A DNA stretch of 64,000 nucleotides from positions 250,001 through 314,000 of the forward strand of contig JAQFVV010000547.1 of assembly GCA_028023455.1 (NCBI GenBank), read 5' to 3'. The notes under the pieces are model-generated. The model saw only the letters and a program-made list of their open reading frames with translations. It was not told the origin of the DNA and did not search any database. Below, piece after piece: positions 13,166-25,686 of this stretch. A program made the translations under genes and the position numbers. Position 1 is the first letter of the stretch. The number at the start of each line of letters is the position of its first letter. This DNA comes from Epiperipatus broadwayi. Taxonomy: Eukaryota > Onychophora > Udeonychophora > Euonychophora > Peripatidae.

Positions 13166-14160
13166 GTAAATATGTGTTGTATATAACATTAATAGGATGA
13201 GATGACAATAATTGGATAGTTGAATGAATTGCAAAATATGGTAAAATAACTGGAAATAATCACAAATCATCTGAAAGAAATAATAACGTTTACAAGAGTG
13301 ACGTAGAGAAAAGAAGTTATGAATCAAAGACCCTAGATTAAAGGTGGAGTATTTTCATCCTATATTGGATTTACAATGGTCGAGAATAATGATAGTGATT
13401 GAAAGCAGATTGTGCTCACTAACTAGTAGAATATGGTATTATAACCAAATGATAATACTTATCTTTTGTTCATTACAGATATTCTCATTAAAATGTTACG
13501 AATATATATATTCCACACTTTAGCTGTAAAAAAAAAAAAAAGTACATTTGTTTCGAATAGAGTCTTTTAACTTTTTTAAACCTTTATTATTTATACTTGT
13601 TAATTTGAATATAATAATTTCATCGCAAACATTTTTTAGCTTGAAGGAGAAATTAGTATATTCATAATAATTAACAAAATACTATAAGATTTTTGATTAA
13701 CTACGTAAACATTTTTAATAATAAATGTTTACCTATTTTATCTGTTAAAACTCCATAAAAAGAAGAAAAAAAAAGAATCCTATAAAATATACATTACAGT
13801 ATGAATTTATTTTTCTTTGATTTAATAAGTCACATATCCTATGGCTAGTGCAGACACAGAGGAACAATATGTAAACACTTAGAGTTACTATAAATAAGCA
13901 ATTTGGGGTTAAGAATTAAACACGTTTTTTGTTTATAATAAATATATTGTTATTACATGTTTAAAGATTATAAAAGTTTAACAAAATTTTTTAAAAAGTT
14001 GTAAATAAAATAAACAATTTTAGTAATGAAATGATCCCTTTCTTATAGTGGCTAAGTTAAAAATAAAATAGTATTTTTGCCGACCGAATTATTTACGTTG
14101 AAATCATAAATGGAGATTGAATAACCAAACTGAATATATATATATTTCACTTAATTAGAT
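13166..14160. other. AT-rich sequence with no recognised feature
   Basis: Nothing definable seen. Confidence 0.45.
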
Positions 14161-14900
14161 CAGGGGTGGGGAATCTCCAGCCCTGGGGCCAACTGTGTCC
14201 TTCGGAAGCTCTCAATATGTTCTCTGAATATTTTCAAAAACATATGTAAATGATCGTGTATAAAACTTCAATTTAAACACGCCTGTAATTTAAATATCTT
14301 TTTGTCTCCAATCTTTATATTAATTTTATTTCATTGTATCAGAGATGCAATTTTACAACAAATTATCTATTGCATGTGGGCTATCTGATTACAGATTTAA
14401 TCTATGGTGCTAAGTGTATTTTATTTGTTTTTGTAGTTATTTTCTTAGACTAACTATATTTGCAAAAATGAAATTAGGATGTTACTTTTTTGTTATGCTT
14501 AAGTAGCATTTATGTTTTTTATTATGATGATTACATGAAAAGTAGCTTCATCAATTGATGGCCATGTCTCATACAAAAGTCCCAAGAAAGTCAGAAAATT
14601 GGGAGAAGGCAAATTACTTTTCTGAGAGGTAGTTTATAAATGACTGATTCCTACCTGCTGCTGCTCAGAACATCAGAAGAAATTTGAGAATATAAATATG
14701 TCATGAAGAATAGTTACAAGGTAAATTGGAAAAATTGTTGTCATTAAATGTGTAACAGTCATTAATAATAATGTTGTTACTTTTTTTTAATTCACACAAA
14801 AAAAAAAATGACTCATTTAAAAAGAGCAAGTTGAAATTGGCCTGCCAGCTGAGAAGATTATCCACCAATTAGGAGTGAATTAATTAAATGTTTGATCAAA
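14161..14900 (+). mobile_element. Decayed hAT (Charlie/GTF2IRD2-like) transposon 5' part
   Basis: The stretch starts with CAGGGGTGGGGAATCTCCAG and GCCCTGGGGCCAACTGTGTC, the form of terminal repeat typical of vertebrate-type Charlie hAT elements (CAGGGGTxGGxAA). About 360 bases further on, the plus strand reads SHTKVPRKSENWEKANYF, resembling the start of GTF2IRD2-like hAT transposases (K-x-x-x-W-x-x-x-YFF). Further matches are too broken to place. I did not find the right terminal repeat, so the end coordinate is a guess. The terminal motif is seen; the family is inferred. Confidence 0.45.
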
Positions 14901-15654
14901 TACAGCAGGCTAATGTTAAGTCAATATTATATGGTTTGTGAATGATATTATAAATATCTAAATGGCCCTTAATAGAAAATGATTTCCCCTCCCAGAATTA
15001 GATCTTAATGAACTACATTTAACAGGAAACTAATTCATTCTTGTTACCACTATGTAGTATATTATACTTCTCTTAATTCATTCTAAATTATTTTGTTGAA
15101 TTAGTAGAACAAAGTTAATAAAGTTTTCAGAATTTAATAAGCTGAATAGTTGGAGAATGTTTTTATTTATCATGGGTTATTCACAGATGGATTAAAACAC
15201 ATTTCCCACTTCAATGCTTAAACATGTGCTGAACTATTAATTTTTATTATAAGGTTTTTGAGCATTTCTTTTTTCATAACCTATTTGCATATATTATTTA
15301 ATACAATATGCTTATTACTATATGATATATTTCACAAAATATCTGATGGTGTTTTGATGATTTCATAGTCATTATTATAATGATTGATTTGATAAAAAAA
15401 TTATCTCTATTGCACAACTAGATTTAGAATTATCAATATTATTATCTAGATTAGATTTGTTATTATTTATTTCAGTATTACAATTATATTAACTTCCTTT
15501 ATTTGATACTGGTTACAAAGATAGATGGAAAACAACATATTTAGTTTCCAAAAACAGTTATTTTTATCCTATTCTGAGACACTAGATTGTAGTACTGTAA
15601 AATTCACATTTCCAGATTAATTCTAGTTTTAGAATTCACAATTATAACTAATAC

Positions 15655-16213
15655 CATTATTAAAACAGGCAAAATTTTCCATACAGTATTGCCACTCAGT
15701 GCAAGCCAGAGTAATCAATGGATGCCAGAAGGCTTGTGCATAAAATCCCCATCTAGTGCCTACTCATCTAATATCCCCAGACTAGTTTCTGGCTTGTGGC
15801 CTTATCAGTGAGGAACCTTGGATCTGAGAGCATTGCACCTAGATCTTAGTATCTAATGCAACCCTTCAGTAGCCACCTTTTATTTCTATTTAGCCTTAAA
15901 TTAAAAACACAATAATATTTTCATTCGAAGCTCATTAGCTTATATAGTCATATAGGTCTGAGCTCAGTTCAGTACCTATACATTTTAGTGTCTTTGGTTC
16001 TTTAATAACCATAGCCACCACTACCCTATTAGGCAGGGTTGGTTTTAAGCCAATAAACACTGACAAAGGCCACAAGCCAGAAACTAGTCTGGGGATATTG
16101 GATGAGTGGGCACTAGATGGGGATTTTATGCATAAGCCTTCTGGCATCCATTGATTACTCTGGCTTGACCTGAGTGGCAATACTGCATGGAGAGTTTTGC
16201 CTGTTTTAATAAC
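15655..16213. repeat. 560 bp fold-back element FB2
   Basis: Two arms of about 150 bases, 15655-15810 and 16060-16213, are near-identical inverted copies (for example GGATGCCAGAAGGCTTGTGC against GCATAAGCCTTCTGGCATCC). They enclose about 250 bases of non-repeated sequence. The outer ends are TTATTAAAACAGGCAAAA and its complement. No coding capacity; the 96-codon minus-strand frame at 15935-16225 simply lies across one arm. The size and structure fit a fold-back or MITE-like non-autonomous DNA element. No convincing target duplication was seen. Confidence 0.85.
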
Positions 16214-18699
16214 AATTATAAACAAGCATAAGAAATGGTGATCATATGATGTTTATTGGGTTAATACCATTATCCTAGAAACCATTTATATTTTCTTATA
16301 TATTATTCAAGTTATTAACTTGAAATTTAAAAAATAAACAGAGATTTGAACTCAAACCAGTTTTCTGACATACTTTTAATGATTCAGCACCAGGTTATGT
16401 AAATATTTATTTTAATGACTAAGTTTTATGCCAACTTTAGGTCTATTCTAATTTTTGATTAAGAAGGTTAATAGTAATAAAACATGATTTTGTCAGCTTA
16501 TTTTTAAATATACTTTCAAGAGATTTAAATTTTCTGATATACAGAAAACTAAAAAGTTGTTTGCTTGTTTTTTTTATAAATGGGAATGATTCATCTAGGT
16601 CATGAACATTTAAAATTTTGCACCACCACGTGTGATTCTCTTTAAACTTGATTCGCATGATCAATAGTATTTTTTCTCTTCCTTTACAGTCTCATTTATT
16701 ATTATTTTTCTACTTGCATATTACAGTGTAAATGGTTGATAACATTCTGCATAAATTGCTACCACAATTAATATGATTAAAATGTATATTAATAATTTTT
16801 CTTTTAGTCTTTTGGGCAATTTCTTTATTTTGTTGTTGTTCAAATCATTATTAATTAATTTATATATGCTTATGCATGGATTGCCTTTCACAGCACACAA
16901 TTTAATAATATTGTCAAATGCATATAACAGCTTTTTTAGGCAGTTTATTCCAATGGCACATAATAAAGTAGTTTGTAGTTTGTTTGTTTTTTTATTTATT
17001 TTTATGCCAGGTTTGAACCAAACTAATGTGGACTGCACTCGAGTTGATATGGTTACAATATATAATATCAAAAGTTACAAAAAGAAATTTTAATTTATAT
17101 TATTTATCAGAAGAAAAAAGTTATAGTTAAAACATGTATGGTCATATTAAGAAATATTGATTTATAGTGTTATTAAAATTATAATGATATAAATGTATGC
17201 ATGAGCAGATAGAGATTTATTTACTTATTGATTTTAATAATTAGAAATAAATATTTAGATGCAATATTTAAAAATAGCTGAAAAGTATATGTATTTTGAT
17301 CAGTAATGTTATCATGATGATAATATTAGTAGCAGCAGTGGTAGTAGTAATAATAATTAGTTACAATTCATGCTTCAAAATGAACTATATTATGTACTGC
17401 ATTAGATTATAGTTTGAGTCTTGTTATTTTTATTTGGTTACTTATATTTATTAGTTAAGAATGAAGACAACATGACAAAATAGAAGTACCATTTTAAAGT
17501 TAGTAATTGTATAGATGATAGATAGTTTCCTCAAGGGATAATTTAATTTAATACATCCATGTATATAAATTTATTGTAAAAGATGTAGCCTTATTTTGTT
17601 CTACATAAATCTTGATAATATATAATAAAATATATGAAATATATGGAGTGTCAAGTTAATAGAATAGTATATCTTCTATCTTTGTAAAACATCTGCTTGT
17701 CTTACAATGAGTGTATGTGTATGAAAAAAAAAAACCTTTAACAGATGAACTTTTTCTTTTGTTTCCTCTGATAGTGATTTTTATAAATGTTAAACATTTG
17801 ATTTTAATATTTAAAACTTTATTCTATATTAGAATTCAATAAACTAGTCTTGATTTGTTAGAAGTATAAGTTTATAAATGAAAAACATCTTAGAAAATCA
17901 TATTTGAATTTTCCATTTATAGAAAAAAAATTATAAAGTAAAATACTTAATGAGAACAGTGTTTTTATGCCATTATCATGATGCCATTTAAAAAAATAAA
18001 TTAAAAAATCTTTGTGACTGAACTTCATTTATAAAACCTGAATGATTTTTTTTTTAAATCCATCATATAGCTATGAAATTCTGTTCTAAAATTTACAATT
18101 GTATTTATAATTATTTAATTATCCCAATGTTTATCAGACCTTTACTAATTGCACTTCTATTTTATCATTAATCAAAATTTCTTATATTGTAATTTTTTAA
18201 AATAAAACATGTTTAAAAAAATGAAGTGGAATCATGAAAATATTTCTTTTTATTATCATACACATATTTTGTAAAAATAATCACAAATATAAAGAAGTTA
18301 TTTTAAAAGGCTAATTTATTTGCTGATCACTAATAACAATAGATGAATTTACAAGTTGTTTCGCAACTATTTCTCTCAAAAAAAAGTATAGTCAGAACTT
18401 TGGATGGAGTTCTGGCTCATTTGGTCTGTGGAATACTGACTTTTTCGATTTTTTTTTTTTTAAACATGCAATATTAGTTAAATTCACTTTCTACACTCAA
18501 ATCAATGCAAAGCTGAAAAAAATAGCAATACAGGTAGCTATAAAAGAATGAAGGAAAGCTAATGGATCATCAGTACCCTCTCCAAATGAAAGATTTTGGT
18601 TTTATTAATCAATAAGCTAATTGTATATGATCTGCTATTGAATAATTTATTTATTCATTCATAAAATATTGGATCAATAAATTATTTTCTCTATGATTC
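16214..18699. other. AT-rich sequence with unrecognised open frames
   Basis: Minus-strand frames of 73 codons (16443-16664) and 116 codons (16721-17071), and an overlapping plus-strand frame (16773-17093), are longer than most in this window but match no family I know. They lack splice context. They may be remains of a mobile element or chance frames. Confidence 0.3.
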
Positions 18700-19280
18700 A
18701 CATTATAGTACTGATTATAAAAGGATTAATATTAATGAAATGGAAAAAAAATGTTGATAATAGAAGTTACGGATCGGAGAAGCTGATTAAACTTGGAAAA
18801 ATCATCCTGTAGTGAATTGATAATGATTAAAAATGATGTTGAGATGTTAAATGTAATCTCATACAATATTATAATTAAATGTTGACATTTAAAGTCATTT
18901 GTTTTATATCTGTGCTTCTATTCCAATATATATTTTATTTAAAGTCGTCTTTATTTGATTAAATATTTGTTGATAGTTTTTTTTATATAATAAAGAAATG
19001 TGTTTGATTCACATTATAAGTTTGATTTTAAAAGGATTAATATTGATGAAATTTAAAAAAAAAAGGTAATAGAAATTATGGATGAATGTTGATGACGTTA
19101 TAGAAATTATAAAAGTAATCTTATACAATATTATAATTAAATGTTGGAATTTACAGTCATTTGTTTTATAACTATACTGATATTTTAATATATCATTGTT
19201 TAATACCTGGGGGGGGGGGTAATGATTTGATTAAATATTTTTGACAGTTTGTAATATAATAAAGAATTGTATTTGCACCA
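18700..19280. repeat. Diverged tandem duplication, unit about 300 bp
   Basis: The segment from GATTCACATTATAGT (18700) is repeated from GATTCACATTATAAG (19008), with shared AAAGGATTAATATTxATGAA, ATACAATATTATAATTAAAT and TAATATAATAAAGAA blocks. A third partial copy of the ACAATATTATAATTAAA...TATCATTGTTTAATACCT part lies at 20080-20170. Non-coding. Confidence 0.65.
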
Positions 19281-20338
19281 CCACGTTGCCTATATCTCCC
19301 TCTCTTGCAGGCAGAAAAAAAAAACTTATAAATCGTTTTGCATGTTGTGGATATTGTTTGTTTATTTAAGAATAAATCTGGGAAAATTCAGCATTCATAA
19401 ATAGCAAATATACTCTCAAAAATTATTAGCATGATATTTTTTTAAATTTTAAGTTACTTTGATTTTGTTCACTTTGATCAAAGGGGAGAGGGGGAATTGT
19501 CGTTATTTTCAAACTACTGTTTATTTATTTTTCTTATTTTGCTTTACTTTGAATAAAACAATTTTTTTTAAAGCTTGTTTACATATTTTATTCTGAATAA
19601 TGAATTTCTTTCATCTGAAGAATGTGTGATAAAGTCGTACCTCAGACTAATTACATTATTCAAATATAATCAATCATAAATTGATCTGAAATGTGAATTC
19701 ACAAATGCCATTGACACATGTCTTCCTTAATTATTATGAGATTTAGTTATTTTTTTAATGAATTGCAGCAAACTGCTTTCCTCCCCACCTTCTCTCCTTA
19801 AGCCCACAAAAAATTACGAAATTACATAAGCTTCGCATCAAGTGCAAAGTCATACATATTTAAATTTTTAAATTTAATTTGTTGAAAGTTGAATATGATT
19901 TTTAGAAATGTTGCTTGTTAAAAGATATATTATTCACATTTTACAATATATAAAAGATCTTTTAATTTTGTTATTTTTATTCAGCTTTATTTTTTTCTTT
20001 AATATAATATATAGTGTATTCAGTAAAACGTGTGTAATTAAATTAGAATGTTTTGATGTAATTCCTGAAAAACATATATATACAATATTATAATTAAACG
20101 TTAGAATGCAGAATCATTTGTTTTATAACTATACTATACTTATATTTTAATATATCATTGTTTAATACCTCATATTTATGGCATATGCACAACCATCTAA
20201 AAGAATGGCAAATATTGAAGTTTAAAAGTGTATATACATAAAATCAAGATTATTTAAAAAAATTGTATGCAAATTATTAATATTTTTAAGTATGAAATAT
20301 GACTGTATTTAAAATAAAGATCATATATAGAATTGCCC
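19281..20338. other. AT-rich sequence; third partial copy of the 18.7 kb repeat near its right end
   Basis: Apart from the partial repeat at 20080-20170, nothing definable is seen. Confidence 0.4.
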
Positions 20339-20339
20339 G

Positions 20340-21262
20340 CAAATATACAATATTTAAATACAGGTACACTTTATATCTTTGGTGTTTAGATGTAATTATA
20401 AGGGATTCTAACCCAGACTTTCAAACTCCCTTTAGTTATCCAATCTATCTCACACAATGGATACACATAACCACACACATGCAAAAAAGATAAATGATCT
20501 CCAATATCCGTATTTCATGCTGAAGCAGCACTCAATAGTTGGTCCAGATCATCATCTCTCATATATATATATATATATAAAATCAGTGCTCAATTTATAT
20601 TAAGATAGAAAATCTTCAAACTTTAATGGACAGGCTTTAATTTGAGTATTATATCATCAAATGTTCAATGGTATGAAAGACTGAAGAGTTGTATGGTGTA
20701 GTAGATTGAAGCCTGCCCATTAAAGTTTGAAAATTTGCTATCTTAATATAAACCGAGCTCTGATTATATATATATATGGGAGATGATGATCTGGACTAAC
20801 TGATAAGTGCTGATTCAGCATGAAATATGTGTATTGGAGATTATCAGCACTTATCAGTTAGTCCAGATCATCATCTCCCATACATATATATAATCAGAGC
20901 TCGGTTTATATTAAGATAGCAAATGTTCAAACTTTAATGGACAGGCTTTAATTTGATTATTATATCATCAAATGTTCAAAGGTATGAAAGGCTGAAGAGT
21001 TGTATGGTGTAGTAGATTGAAGCTTGCCCATTAAAGTTTGAAAATTTGCTGTCTTAATATAAACAGAGCTCTGATTATATATATGTGTATGGGAGATGAT
21101 GATCTGGACTAACTGATAAGTGCTGATTCAGTATGAAATATGTGTATTGGAGATCATTTATCTTTTTCACATGTGTGTGGTTATGTGTATCGGTTATATG
21201 AGATAGATTGGATAGCTGATGAGAGCTTGAAAGTCTGGGTTCAAATCTCATAAATATATATG
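20340..21262. repeat. Palindromic repeat FB1, copy 3 (nested, dimeric)
   Basis: The copy runs left arm, inner AATGGACAGGCTTTAATTTG module, inverted module, right arm, and then repeats inner arm and module a second time before the outer right arm. The two module blocks (about 20600-20760 and 20880-21080) are near-identical direct copies of a palindrome, so the whole is a dimer that could fold into a double hairpin. The left flank from 20340 matches that of copy 1. The right end reads GGGTTCAAATCTC, again like a tRNA B box. No coding capacity. Confidence 0.85.
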
Positions 21263-22062
21263 TATGAATAGCAAAAGAATCATGTAGTTCAACAATAGCA
21301 CGTTCATCTACTATGCTTACTGCCTGAGTTCATATTTAGATCGAGTAAAGTTTATTATCAAATATTCAATATTGATCAGTAAATGGTTATATTTCTAAAT
21401 ATTGACTATTTGGCAGTTAGCAAGCCTGATGAGTATTGCTTTTTTCTTCATTGTTTCTTTTTAAAGGGCTGTTGGAAAAGTCTTTGGCCTGGAATGAACC
21501 ATTTTTAAAGATATTTTACCCAATTTTTTTTACATGTTATGTGGTGGTTTTTATCTAAAATGTAAAACAAGAATAGAAAATCGTGGACAGTTGAAAATAG
21601 ATATAAATAATTTTTGTAAGATCTACAAGTTTGAATTAATGCTGATGATTAAATTAGTAGTTTAAGGTCAAATCCAAATGCTGAAAAATTAATTTTGTCA
21701 AGCCTGGATATAAAACAACTTCAATTTATAAAATTTTTAATTTGTATAAAATTAAAAATATGTTCAAAGCTTAAAAGAGGTAAGGATAATGAAAAATTGA
21801 GAAGTAGAATTATATAAATATTATGTTAATATTATTATTGTTGATAATACATGTGTAATATATAGAATAATTAAAATAGAAAAATTAAATAGGATTACTG
21901 AACAATTTTGAAATAATGGGGATATAAAAATAAATGTTAAATTTTTTGAGTAAATTTTTTTTGTATAGATGAAATTAATTGATTATAAATATAAAATAAA
22001 AGAATATTAGTATTTTTAAAATATTAAAATCCATAGTTTAAAATATGGTGTAAAATGTTATT
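21263..22062. other. AT-rich sequence; possible mariner-type end
   Basis: GGGCTGTTGGAAAAGTCTTT near 21467 loosely resembles the terminal repeat of mariner-family elements, but I found no partner end or transposase. Otherwise nothing definable. Confidence 0.25.
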
Positions 22063-22948
22063 ATGGTTTTATATAAGTGTGTATATATCATGAGGGTAAC
22101 TTACCTCAAACACTCAGAACAGAATTCATTCTTACCAGTAATTCCCACGGACAGTCCTCCCCCCTTCTGCAGCAAATGGATGACAGACCTATGGACTTAT
22201 GTAAAAAGCATGACAAACCTGACAAAACCCGTTTTAGAAATAAAAAAACATACTGGGAGACTTATAAACTCAGACATCCCAATCTTATGCCACTCCAGAA
22301 CACTCTGGGCCTAAATAATAAACAGTTAATCTACAAATCAAAAAATTGGTACATTGAACCCAAATTCATTGATTTTCTCTTGAAGCTTAACCTCTCCTCT
22401 CTGCCGATGAACCACTTTCTGGTATGGATGAGAGGCTTTGCTAACCTCAATCCACAGTGTCAATTATGTTCAACAGCAGATGAAACCATCCCTCACCTAT
22501 TTCACATCTGTCCTTTCCTCAGTCCACTCAGATCTTTCATTAGCGAAAGAGTGTTTCTCAGCTATAGAGACCCTATCTCTCCATCCAAAATGCCATCAAG
22601 ACCGGTATTTACTCAATTATCAGAATTTCCATTTTTTTCTCCTTTGCAGTCTGGCTTACCAGGTGTAAATATATTTTTGGTCAAGCAAACTCCAATGTTA
22701 CTGAAACTTTCATAGGACTATTGAAGAGTATTTGTATCAGAGATTGCTTACTAACCCCTGACTGGCTACACAAGGAATCATGGTCCAGAGTTGATTTTGC
22801 TTGTATGTAACCAGCACCTCAACTACAGTCATACGCCTGTTAGTTTCGCATCCTGGTTTAAAATCAGAACTTTAATAATTTGAAATCTCTGTAAAAAATT
22901 TTTTTCAAATGTCTCAATAAATCTCTTTTTTTAGGAAAAAAAAAAAAA
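22063..22948 (+). mobile_element. 5'-truncated LINE retrotransposon 3' end with poly(A)
   Basis: The C-terminal part of a non-LTR reverse transcriptase reading frame is followed by a short 3' UTR, AATAAA at 22916 and a 13-base A run at 22936-22948. Base composition is visibly less AT-rich than the surroundings. The element lacks everything upstream of the last 250 or so codons, as expected of 5' truncation during target-primed reverse transcription. Confidence 0.8.
22077..22810 (+). pseudogene. LINE ORF2 C-terminal fragment with zf-RVT zinc-binding motif, frameshifted
   Basis: The 22077-22715 frame encodes WYIEPKFIDFLLKLNLSSL, then CQLCSTADETIPHLFHICPF. The latter is a C-x2-C-x(n)-H-x4-C zinc-binding motif of the type following the reverse transcriptase domain in several LINE clades (zf-RVT). 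Near 22630-22645, at a T-rich stretch, the meaning switches to another frame, which reads FAVWLTRCKYIFGQANSN and continues to a TAA at 22808-22810. The last 25 or so codons of the first frame are therefore out of register, and a one-base slip has broken the gene. Clade cannot be decided without the RT domain; L1/Tx1-like or related is possible. Confidence 0.75.
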
Positions 22949-23004
22949 TGTATGTGTACGTATTGGTATATATATATGTGTATGGTTAGGTATTCATTGT
23001 ATAT

Positions 23005-23075
23005 GTTTAAATATTGTAGCTTTGATGATGACTACAGGGCAGTTGAAACTGTAAGCAAAAAGAAATAAATCACGT
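23005..23075 (+). repeat. Possible PLE- or LINE-type 3' end fragment
   Basis: TTTGATGATGACTACAGGGC followed by AGTTGAAACTGTAAG has the small-hairpin-plus-GAAAC form seen at the 3' ends of the PLEs in this window (compare TAGCAGTGAAACCATTG in PLE-1). It is followed by an (AT)n tract at 23090-23105. Only resemblance supports this. Confidence 0.25.
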
Positions 23076-23109
23076 TACAATTGGTATATTATATATATAT
23101 ATATTTTAC

Positions 23110-24289
23110 CTTTGTCAGTTTATTTTTAAGTTTTTGTGTATAATTTGATATTCAAGCTACTGCTTTTTTTCTCTCTCTCATATTTTATTAACTACTATTA
23201 GTAACAAAATCCATTTGGTACTGCTTATGTATTTTTCTTACATTTCACTTTCTGAATTGCAGCAATTTTTAAAAGTTCCTTTTGAATACTATTTCCGTGT
23301 TCATTTTATCATTGAGAATATATAAAAAGTATTTAAGTGCAATGATAGTTTATTACTATTATTTAAATTGTATCAATTTTTATTTTTTCCAAAATCATTT
23401 TTTATGTCTACAATTTATTCTATTGTCATCAAAACATGCAACAGCCTCAATATAAACACATTCATTCTTAATACTATTGTAATATATATTTTTAATAAAA
23501 ATCAATGTATAATTTAAATTATGTGAAAAGGGTCATCTCCATCACTTGAAAATATATATATTAATAAAATATACTTTGATAATACCTAATTTTTTTAATT
23601 TAAATTTTTACCAATAATTACATATTATGTTTCTTTTAATTCATTTTTAATAACAATCGAAGATTTTTTGCATAAATCAAATATTTTTATATCTACATAT
23701 TTTACATTTTCTTCACATCGAGTTTATTTAATTTTATTGGATATTCTTATCACTTAGCAGTCAAATTTCTTGAATAAACCATATACTATCACAATTTAAA
23801 ATTTCATTTCCTAACATTTAAAGACTTTGCTTTAAAACTATTCTATAGTTTTTCATTTACATTTAAGTATATATCTAACTTATTGACAATTTTATAATTT
23901 AAAATTTTCAAAAACATCCAAAAAAAGCATTTTTATTTCCCAATATATTGATTTTTTTTTCAGAGTTAAAAAACAACAACCTTATTTTATTTTTTAATTT
24001 CAAATTCAAACACAATTTATAATAATAAATGAGAAGCAATCTTTTGTCCACATTACACACATTTCTAAATATGTAGTCAATATCAATGGGTGTACATACA
24101 GTTTAATTATTATTAAAATATTGTACAAATTCCAACTAGGAGGCAGATTCAGTAGTGGATATATTAAGAGCAACCCAGTCACTGTATATACAGATGTAAT
24201 AATCTTTAACTAGAAGGTTCAAGGTTTGTATTTGACTACATCTACAAAGATAAGTGGTTCTAAAATTATAAATAAAATGATCATTTGAT
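23110..24289. other. AT-rich sequence with no recognised feature
   Basis: Nothing definable seen on either strand. Confidence 0.45.
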
Positions 24290-25450
24290 TTATTGCTTAA
24301 ATAAATAAAGTGGAAATAACTTATTGACATAACAACATTTAATAGTATGACAAGAGATCGCGATTATAAGCTAATTGCCTTATGTAGATTAATTTTTATA
24401 TTCTTATTACTGATTAAATAGTAGCATGATAAAGAGACCAAACTACCATTTCTTGCCATACCTGTTGTAAACAGACTAAAAATAAATCATTATTCATTAA
24501 CATATTTTATTAGATCAGAGATAACAATTAACTAAGTATTAGTTTAAAAGTTATACTTATTCTTTCAGCTTAACAGTTCACATTCGGTCTTTATGTATTT
24601 GTGGAGTTGATTCTTTACCAAAGCTATGATGGCTGAAAATTTAATTAATATTCAGAATTTATTAGAATGCTTCAACTGTGATTTTATCTTCACTTAATAG
24701 CTGGTTTTTAAGGTAACACTGGATTTAGTCATATTAGGTGGATACATAATGAATGCATGTTCAGATGGTATATTTCTTGGGACTCATCAGTGGTTTTCTA
24801 ACTTGTCCTCTGTCAGTTTGACAGAGTGAAGTAGATAACAGTTTCTCTACTCTTGCATGGTAGACTTGCTGGAACTATCAAATAAGAATTAATTAAAGCA
24901 GAATACTACTAATAATGGCAGAATGATAATCACTGGTAGGATCAGGCTAGAATAATGATGAACATAATTTCCAGCACTTTATACGATTTTTAACTGTCTT
25001 ATCAGTAAAATTTGGATCCATCTTTTGGAACTTGGATTCTTTGATTTATTGGCTATAGATAACTGCATTAGTTTCACTGATGTCTGAGTTTATTTATTTA
25101 ATACCCTATTTGCAAGCTCTTATTTCTGAGTGGGAATAATAGCCTTTTTAATTAAATTACTTTAATTATTTCTTTCTTAATTAAAACTTAATCTAATAAT
25201 CTGGTTAAAAGCATTTTAATTTCTTTTTCTAGAATGTCATTTCTACCTTTTAACACCTTTTGTTTTCAATTATTTTGAGCTAAAATTAACTTTAGAAGAT
25301 ATTTATTTTTAACACAAATTAACTTTATAATTAATTACATCATATACATTTATCTATGCATTTACAATATATATTTAATTTTTATTTATTAATTTTATTA
25401 AACTTTTTACTTTTAAATTTTATTCGTAATTTTTAGCATTATTAACATGA
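24290..25450. repeat. Unidentified long repeat R3, copy B (left-truncated)
   Basis: Collinear with the right-hand part of copy C (28340-29570), with long near-identical blocks such as GAGATCGC.GTTATAAGCTAATTGCCTT, ATGATAAAGAGACCAAACTA and TTATCAGTAAAAT.TGGATCCATC. It starts about 750 bases into the repeat relative to copies A and C. The minus-strand frame that is open in copies A and C (CKSRETVIYFTLS here) carries two stop codons in this copy. Confidence 0.75.
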
Positions 25451-25686
25451 AGTATATATATGTATGCATATATATAGTTTCATATCTTCAAAATCCATCA
25501 ATAAAGAAAATGATTTTACTTGGTTAGTATAATTATAATACACATAAAAGTCAGTTATATAATACATAATCTATAAAATTTTCAGTCATGAATTTCTGAT
25601 TCTTTTATCTTTAAACATTTCTGGTGGAATATCATTTGAATCTTGTATTTCTTCAACTAATCAATCGATCATATCTAGTGGTTCTT

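Noticed and set aside
21467-21530. Mariner terminal repeat
   Set aside because: Only a loose resemblance at one end and no partner end or transposase.
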